A stretch of 64,000 nt of DNA. Source: Jaapia argillacea MUCL 33604. Taxonomy: Eukaryota; Basidiomycota; Agaricomycetes; Jaapiales; Jaapiaceae. A program made the translations under genes and the position numbers. The notes beneath the pieces were generated by a model. It was not told where the DNA came from and ran no database searches. It worked only from the letters and a program-made list of their open reading frames with translations. Positions within the stretch are counted from its first letter, which is position 1. Every line of letters starts with the position of its first letter. Below, one piece after another: positions 57,981-64,000 of the stretch. Location: assembly GCA_000697665.1 (NCBI GenBank), contig KL197727.1, forward strand, positions 558,001 through 622,000. Direction: 5' to 3'.

Positions 57981-59504
57981 TCAAGGTTTCTTTTCTGCCT
58001 TGCTTTGGGGAAGGACCATCGTGGGTGGGAGAGTGGTGATAGGAGGGAGGAGACTTGCAGTTGATCGACGAGCATTCTGGATGAGGAGGGCGTCCATGAT
58101 GACCAAACTTGCCATTGCTTCGACTATGGGAACTGCTCGGGGGACGACACAAGGGTCATGTCGTCCTCGAGCGGCCAAAGATCCAGCTGTGCCATCATAC
58201 TGAGCAGTCTCTTGTGGTTGGCTGATCGTAGCAGGGGATTTGAAACCAATCCTAACACAGAAACCACACCGATTAGCCACCACGATATACACCAACAAGA
58301 CCACTGACCTAAAGTAGACATCCTCTCCATTAGTGATGCCCCCCTGGACTCCTCCACTCCAATTCGTTACCGTCCCAAGCCCTCCATTGTCCTTCGCAAC
58401 AAACTTATCATTATGTTTACTGCCAGGAACTTCAGTCCCACGGAATCCAGAACCGATTTCGAATGCCTTGGTGGCAGGGATGGAGAGCATAGCGTGTGCA
58501 AGCTTGGCTTCGAATTTATCGAAGACTGGCTCCCCGAGGCCTGCAGGGATATTTCGGATTACGCATGTGACGGTGCCTCCAATCGAGTCGTTGGCGGATT
58601 TAGCGCGGATGATTCGCTGTGGGGTGAGAGTATGTTTGTTAGTGAGAGGTAGAGTCGGGAGAAAGGGATGAACCTTAGTCATCCGTTCAGCTGTTTCGGC
58701 GTGAGGACATCTAGTGGGATGCTTATCAACTTCTTCTCTAGTGATGGTCGAAAGAAGTTTTCGGAATTCGGGTGATAGAGCGTCTTGCGCTTCGTCGTCA
58801 TCCTCGTCCGTGTCAAGGGGTGTCAAGGAAGGGGGTGCCACGCCCGCAGGGAGGTGAATCTTTCCGACAGATGAGACGAAGGCTACAATCTCAATTCCAT
58901 GAGCGATTTTGAGGTAGTGTTCGGCGATTGCCCCTGCCGCCACTCGGCCTGAGGACGCCGCGGTGAGCAATGCGACAACCGAGCGAAGAACAGAAAGAAC
59001 AAACCAATGGTTTCACGAGCACTGCTACGTCCTCCACCACTGCTAGCTTTGACGCCGTATTTTTGCAAGTAAGTATAGTCTGCGTGGCTCGGCCTGGGGT
59101 ACAGATCAGTTTCGGAGTAATCGTGGGGACGTTGGTCTTCATTTTTGACCATCAATGCGATGGGAGTGCCAAGAGCGACTCCATGCTCGACTCCTGATTG
59201 GATGTGAACGAGATCCTTTTCATCCCTCTGATAGCGAGAGCTTAATATAACTTGGAAGTAAAATGGGAGGACGAACTGACGGGAGTTGTGAGGTTACTTT
59301 GGCCTGGTCGACGACGGCTGAGCTGGATCTGGATGTCTTTTGGTGACAATTGGAGGCCCTTTGATGTTCCTCTCTCAATGTCTCGGAAAACGTTGAGGTA
59401 AGTAAAGGACTCACGGGTGGGCAGCCATCGACGATGACACCGACTGAAGCGCAATGGCTTTCACCGTAAGTAGTGACCTTGAAAAGAGTGCCAAAAGTCG
59501 ACAT
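57981..59504 (-). CDS. ARO2: Chorismate synthase
   Basis: Exons 59504-59415, 59358-59281, 59227-59005, 58948-58674, 58616-58309 and 58251-57981 give 414 aa, slightly longer than yeast Aro2 (376). The enzyme converts EPSP to chorismate, the last common step to aromatic amino acids, with reduced FMN. Seen: [18 protein letters not shown] with the FMN/His site, [92 protein letters not shown], and the C-terminal [20 protein letters not shown]. An acidic insertion ([10 protein letters not shown]) lies near 220. Fungal enzymes usually have their own flavin reductase activity. The gene is divergent from the SAP30-like gene. Confidence 0.97.
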
Positions 59505-59747
59505 GGTTTGCGTGTAGGACTGCGAAGATCAATGGGAAATAGCTGCAGAGGATCTCATATGTGAAAACGAGAGACTGAGTGGGTGACTCGACCCAGACAC
59601 TGACAGTGATCAGATGTCGACATATCTTATCTGCGACCGTGGGAAAGTTTTTGTGGGTTTGTGTACTTGAAGACTGGGTTGGACTTGGGCGTTCCCTCGG
59701 TCTGTTCGAGACTTCCATTGGCAAGCCTGTGTGATTCCGTGGCTGCA
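59505..59747. promoter_or_regulatory. Bidirectional promoter ARO2/SAP30-like
   Basis: 243 bp between the divergent ATG codons. A TGACTCG at about 59584-59590, with TGACTGA-like sequence near 59575, resembles Gcn4/Cpc1-type sites expected at amino-acid biosynthesis genes. This is suggestive only. Confidence 0.5.
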
Positions 59748-60428
59748 ATGGGTCCACCTGCTGGCGCAAAGAGACATGCTGCAGACAAGGCAGACGGCGA
59801 ACCAAGGGTCAAGCGAAAGAGAATCGACTCGACCCCCACGGGGAGCGCGGGCGTTGGCCACAGTCACGCCAAAAAGGTCGACAAGGGTCAGGATGTCGAA
59901 GGAAAAGATGGTCTCGTAAGCTTCCTCATTGTGCGGCTTTAATTTAAACGCTGATGATGGAAATACCAGGTGGACTTTGCGACCATGCCTACAGACGCGT
60001 TGCACCGCTACCTGGTTCAATACGATCTTGTTCCTTCTATTCAGCCTTCACCTTTGTTGCCTGACAACCCACCACCACCATTCGCCTTGCTTCATTCCCA
60101 TTCTTCGCGCGCATCAAGTCCGCAACCAACCACGAGTCGTCGTGACACACTCTCAAACAGGCGCCGGAGTTCCCGCTTACTTGAAGAGGACGTACCTCAC
60201 CGTAATCCCGTCCTGGCGGATATCGGTGAGGTCCATGACGTGTTGGCTGCCATTGCTCAAAAGCATTTCAGAGAGCATGTAGTCAAGGAAGTCGATACTC
60301 TCGCATCCTTCATGTGTGCAGTAAAATCCAAAGGTGTGTTCACTGCGTCAGTGCCATGGCGAAGTTCTGATAACCGTTTCCCTCCTCTCCCCTGGCACGC
60401 TTCGCGATTGCGCCCAACGTCCATCTGA
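59748..60428 (+). CDS. SAP30: SAP30-like Sin3/Rpd3 histone deacetylase complex subunit
   Basis: Two exons, 59748-59915 and 59970-60428, give 208 aa. A basic N-terminus (KRHAADKADGEPRVKRKR) is followed by VDFATMPTDALHRYLVQYDL, which matches the Sin3-binding domain of Sap30, then a disordered Pro/Ser stretch, RRRSSRLLEEDVPHR, and VLAAIAQKHFREHVVKEVDT. Sap30 bridges Sin3 and the deacetylase in the Rpd3L complex and helps contact DNA and nucleosomes. The 3' end is uncertain: after AVKSKG the frame runs 35 more residues to a stop at 60428, while other fungal Sap30 proteins end near this point, so a splice may replace the tail. The ATG chosen is the first after the gap from ARO2, and it precedes the basic block. 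Confidence 0.8.
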
Positions 60429-61004
60429 TACGCCTAATCTGATTATTTCCACCATGGTTGCAAATTGTTTGGCGATCCGAACATTGATCGACCAATCAGC
60501 GCGGCTCGTGCCATGAATCTCCGAGTAGCTAAGACCAGAACAGGCTCGCGATTAAGCTGCACTACGTTATCTGATTGGATGAGACACTTGTTGTTGTTGT
60601 TGTCTTGGAAAATAGAACCTGGAAGGGGATAGCAATGGTTGTAAAATCGGCGAGCAATCGAGCAAGTCCATTTGAGTTCCATTTCGCGTCAAGTCTCCGG
60701 TGATGTTACCACGGTTACCTACCCAATTCAGAAGCTTTCAATCAACAAGGTTCTTTTTCGTGTCCGTTTATAAACCGCCCCTTCTCCCCTCTTCACTCAT
60801 TTACTTTCTTTTCCTCTCTCCCTCATCCTTCCTCTCTTTTTCGCAGCTGCGCTGCTTCCCCTTTCACCTTGTAAGTCTCTCCAGGAATCATCCAATCGTC
60901 CCCGGTCCTGACTTGTCAATCAGCTTTTCGGATCCTCTCCTTTCTCGTTCTTTTAGGTCTTCCGTGAAGCCGCTCGCAGGTCGCAAAACAACAACACAGA
61001 AACC
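60429..61004 (+). promoter_or_regulatory. Promoter and 5' leader intron of the secreted-protein gene
   Basis: A TATAAA at 60769-60774 is followed by a long pyrimidine-rich run (about 60778-60855), the usual core promoter of highly expressed fungal genes. A probable leader intron lies at 60871-60956 (GTAAGT..TTTTAG). The ATG at 61005 follows 48 nt later. The first part of the interval is the 3' flank of the SAP30-like gene. Confidence 0.65.
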
Positions 61005-62320
61005 ATGAAGTTCTTCACCGTATCAACAATCTTCGTTCTCCTTCCCCTCTTGGCCCAGCAAGTTCTTGCTGTTCCACAAGTACGTCATGGAAGCGCCCCT
61101 AAGTTTATTGAAATCCGTCTTATTGTTGTCCTTTGTTCCTGTAGGGTGGAGGTAGACACGGTGGTCATCGTGGAGGTCAGGGCGGAGCATCTTCATCTGC
61201 TGCTGCTCCCGCTGCGACAACCTCCGCTGCTGCCCAAGGAGGTGCCGTCACCACGACCTCAGCTGCAGCTGCCACCACGACTTCATCTGCAGCTGCCGCC
61301 GCATCTTCTGCTGCTGGAGGCAACAATGCGAACAATGGCGATCCTCAGACTTCTTTGAGTGGGTTACTCGAGACTCTGAACGATCCCAACACCATCTAAC
61401 TTCCTTCGTCTTCCCATGTAGCCCTTGATCCGGCAGTTCTCGCCACCGGCTTCGAGAATGATGGTCAATCCGTTCCCGAGGCAGGTCAGGTCGCATCCAA
61501 GACTTCGAGCAATAACTTCATCAACTTCTGCCTCACCGTCCCTAACCTCCCCATCACTAACGGTGCACAAGTCCAAGGCGGTTCCTGCAACCCTGCTCCC
61601 ATGGGCATCATCGCTTCCACCAACAACATGCCGTCATCGAAATTCACCAACCCCAAGAACTTGGATACCATTCCCGCCAACACCGCTTTCACCGTCTCCA
61701 TGGCCATCCAGAATCTCAATACCGGTAACTTCGTCAATGCTGCGCAAAACTACTTTGCGGCACCTCAGTTTACCGACGGCTCTGGAGACGTTTCGGGTCA
61801 CTCACATGTCGTTATTGAGTTGATCGATGCTCTCGATTCGACTACGCCCACCAACCCCCAGAAGTTTGCATTCTTCAAGGGATTGAATGCCCCGGCGACG
61901 AATGGGATTTTGACTGCAGCTGTTACGGCTGGATTACCCGCTGGTGTTTACAGGATGGCTTCTATCAACACCGCCGCGAACCATCAGCCAGTGTTGGTCG
62001 CGATTGCTCAGCACGGTGCTTTGGATGATATGATCTACGTAAGTCTACTGTTTGTCCAATTCTGCCTGTAGTTCTCACCAGACGATTTCTAGTTTACCGT
62101 TACCGCCAACGGCCAGCCCGCTGCCAACAGCAACGCTGCTACGCCCCCAGCTAGCGCTTCGTCCTCCGTCGCTGCTGCTTCGAAGGCTGCCACCACGACT
62201 ACATCTGCTGTAGCGACCACCTCATCGTCGAAGGCTGCTGCCGCTGCCACGTCGTCGGCTGCTGCTGGAGGAAAGAAAGGAGGCAAGAAGGGCGGCCGTC
62301 GCTTTTTGAAGGATTACTAG
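61005..62320 (+). CDS. Conserved basidiomycete secreted protein
   Basis: Exons 61005-61079, 61145-61358, 61422-62038 and 62093-62320 give 377 aa. A signal peptide (MKFFTVSTIFVLLPLLAQQV, cut near LAVPQ) is followed by a Gly/His/Arg then Ala/Ser/Thr-rich linker. A compact domain comes next: LDPAVLATGFENDGQSVP, NNFINFCLTVPNLPITNG, GSCNPAPMGIIASTNNMPSS, FVNAAQNYFAAPQ, GHSHVVIELIDALDSTTPT, and GVYRMASINTAANHQPVLVA. I recall this domain as widespread in agaricomycete secretomes, without known activity. A second Ala/Ser/Thr-rich linker ends in GGKKGGKKGGRRFLKDY, very basic and lacking a GPI signal. The Ser/Thr-rich parts are likely O-mannosylated. The promoter looks strong, so abundant secretion is plausible. 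Confidence 0.85.
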
Positions 62321-62901
62321 CTGCTGAATGACGACGTGCCTGGTCTTGATGATAATCGCCGTGTCGTCTTCTTCGCTTTTCGCTAGTGTACCATTGTTGC
62401 CCGGTTTCTTGCTCGTTTCTATGGTCGCTTCTGACCACACACTCGCTTGTCTCGCACCTGCCTTTTTTTCTTTTTTTGTTTGACCTGATGACCATACGTT
62501 GGCGTTGTTGATTCTCGCTCGTTCTTGGTTTTATGATCATTTGTACTCTGTCGACCGGCTATCGAATAGATCATGGGGATTGGATCCTCCACTTTCTTTC
62601 ACGCATTTTACGGGATTGTGATTCACTTGATCAGTTTTGCGGGATGAGCTTCAACAGAATCAGATGGTTGCGCATTGCGTATTCCACAAAGCCTTCTGCG
62701 AGAAAGACGCGACTGAATTGTTCCTCGACACCTCACTGCGGCTTGCTTTCCTATCACTTCTTTCCCTGCGAACACAAGGGCATCGTTGTTTGCATATCTG
62801 GGATCTGGGATCTTTGAGTCTATCGTGGGATTTTTCGGTTGACGAGATATTCTTGGTCCGTGCCCGGTCGACCTGCACACCCACGAGCATCTACCATCAA
62901 C
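62321..62901. other. Spacer between secreted-protein gene and GCN20
   Basis: 580 bp, with no coding frame supported. A T-rich block (about 62463-62482) in the first part fits the 3' end of the upstream gene. Confidence 0.5.
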
Positions 62902-64000
62902 ATGTCTTCTGCTGACATCGCAGAGGAGATCCGGGATGTCCTCCCTGGAACCGAAGAGATCATCGTCCAATACCTAGCAGGCTACCTAGTCGACGACGCA
63001 GGTGAAGATGAAGATGTCCTATACATTGCTCAACAAATCCTCTCATCAGTAGCAAAAGGAAAACAAGATGCTTTGCAGAATCTGATGACTCGGTTGGGGG
63101 ATTTGTTGGGGGATCAGTTGGCTGCGAGGGAGAGGAGGAAGGCTGGTCCTGCTACGAAACTTGTGAAGTTGGATAAAGCGGTTGAGATGAGTAAGACTGG
63201 GGCCCTTTCGAGTACTATTGCGTTTACGGAGGGTGTGGATTTGGAGAGTGTGAATAAGGGGAAGTGAGTGATCTGCTTTTTTGGTGGATTGGTGCGGACT
63301 CTGATTGGAGGGTGGATGAAGGGCTTCGAGAGTGGATATCAAAAAGTTGGAGAAGCAGGAGGCGAAGCTGAAGGTAGGCATCCGGTTTGTTTGGAAGGCG
63401 TAGCTATCCCTGATTTTGGGTTGAAGGCTAAGATCGAGAAACGCTCACGGAGAGACTTGTATGAGGGGTCGAAGTTGTTGGACCAGCAGCGGAAACAGGT
63501 ACCATAATCGCCCCATCAGTTTTTGTGGGGTCTGAGACCGATAATTTGTTGCAGCAATCGTATGAAGAGATGTTCATGCAGGTAGGTTTCTCATCACTTC
63601 CGTCAGGGACTCCTCTGTACTTACTATCGAATTTAAAGATCAATCCTCTGGATACGACTGGTGCATCCAAAAACAAGAGTAAGGACATTCATCTCCCGTC
63701 TATCGATGTGAACTTTGCATCGAACCGTATTTTGTGCGTCCCAGCCCCTTGATGCACCCATTTCGCGCGCTAACAGATCTGATGTAGGTCTGGTGCGAGC
63801 TTGACTTTGGCCCACGGTCGACGATACGGTCTTATTGGTCGTAATGGTCAGCGCGAACTTTCAATTCGCACAGAACGACGTTGACAATTTCTCAGGTGTC
63901 GGTAAATCAACACTCCTCCGTCATATCGCAATGAGGGAAGTACCTATTCCTCCACACATCTCCATTCTCTTCGTCGAACAGGAAGTCAGTCCAAATTCAA
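62902..64000 (+). CDS. GCN20: Gcn20/ABCF3-type ABC ATPase, 5' part
   Basis: The gene runs off the window. Exons 62902-63263, 63322-63373, 63427-63498, 63555-63581, 63639-63733, 63788-63846 and 63896-about 63984 are seen. The N-terminal 120 residues (VLPGTEEIIVQYLAGYLVDD) form the Gcn1-binding region of Gcn20. A coiled, basic segment follows (VDIKKLEKQEAKLKAKIEKR), then INPLDTT, IHLPSIDVNFASNR and the first nucleotide-binding domain: LTLAHGRRYGLIGRNGVGKS with Walker A GRNGVGKST, then HISILFVEQE. Gcn20 helps Gcn1 deliver uncharged tRNA signals to the kinase Gcn2 during amino acid starvation. It is a soluble ABCF protein without membrane domains. The second ATPase domain is expected beyond 64000. 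The exon of 27 nt (QSYEEMFMQ) is typical of its cut-up 5' part. Confidence 0.9.

Overview
The window looks like chromosomal DNA of an agaricomycete (mushroom-forming basidiomycete). Protein-coding genes are on both strands and are cut by many GT..AG introns of about 48-65 nt. The set is a fungal one (Tti1, SRP68, Get3, AP-1/Pap1-type bZIP, Erf4, Cyc8, SERF, ClpP, Brr6/Brl1, ADAM, CofD-like, Aro2, Sap30, Gcn20), with basidiomycete-type proteins among it (DUF7704-like membrane protein, conserved secreted protein, kinase-like proteins). No prokaryotic, viral or intact transposon gene was recognised. Exon chains given here were built by hand from splice signals, reading-frame phase and remembered family conservation; none was tested against RNA.

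Layout. 1-8.0 kb: a segmental tandem duplication of a two-gene unit, an F-box-like gene followed by a kinase-like/short-chain-dehydrogenase fusion gene. The left copy is decayed (nonsense codon, frameshifts, lost splice acceptor) and its 3' end is joined to a Snf2/Sth1-type bromodomain fragment. The right copy can be modelled as intact. 8.0-10.3 kb: no recognised gene, with degenerate direct repeats. 10.3-16.2 kb: a very large rhodanese + protein-tyrosine-phosphatase gene. 16.7 kb: an intron-containing tRNA-Val. 17.1-35.8 kb: housekeeping block TTI1(-), SRP68(-), GET3(+), YAP1/PAP1-like(-), ERF4(-), CYC8(-). 35.8-42.6 kb: sparse region with a 65-aa SERF gene and mitochondrial CLPP(-). 42.7-44.2 kb: BRR6/BRL1(+). 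44.2-47.0 kb: weak, unresolved coding signals. 47.0-52.8 kb: convergent pair of a degenerate pepsin-like membrane protein and an ADAM metalloprotease. 53.2-60.4 kb: DUF7704-like(-), CofD-like(+), a WWWW-tailed unknown(+), ARO2(-), SAP30-like(+). 61.0-64 kb: a secreted protein and the 5' part of GCN20.

The genes do not form one pathway. Several neighbours are divergent and could share short promoters (CLPP/BRR6 120 bp; DUF7704/CofD 218 bp; ARO2/SAP30 243 bp; SRP68/GET3 about 480 bp). The most unusual features are (i) extremely short internal exons: 6 nt in CLPP, 6 nt in the ADAM gene (encoding the third zinc-ligand His), 8 nt in the DUF7704-like gene and 18 nt inside the GET3 P-loop, plus a 7-nt first coding exon in SERF; (ii) the kinase-like/SDR fusion; and (iii) the chimeric left copy that carries a bromodomain. 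No clearly undescribed multi-gene system was found.
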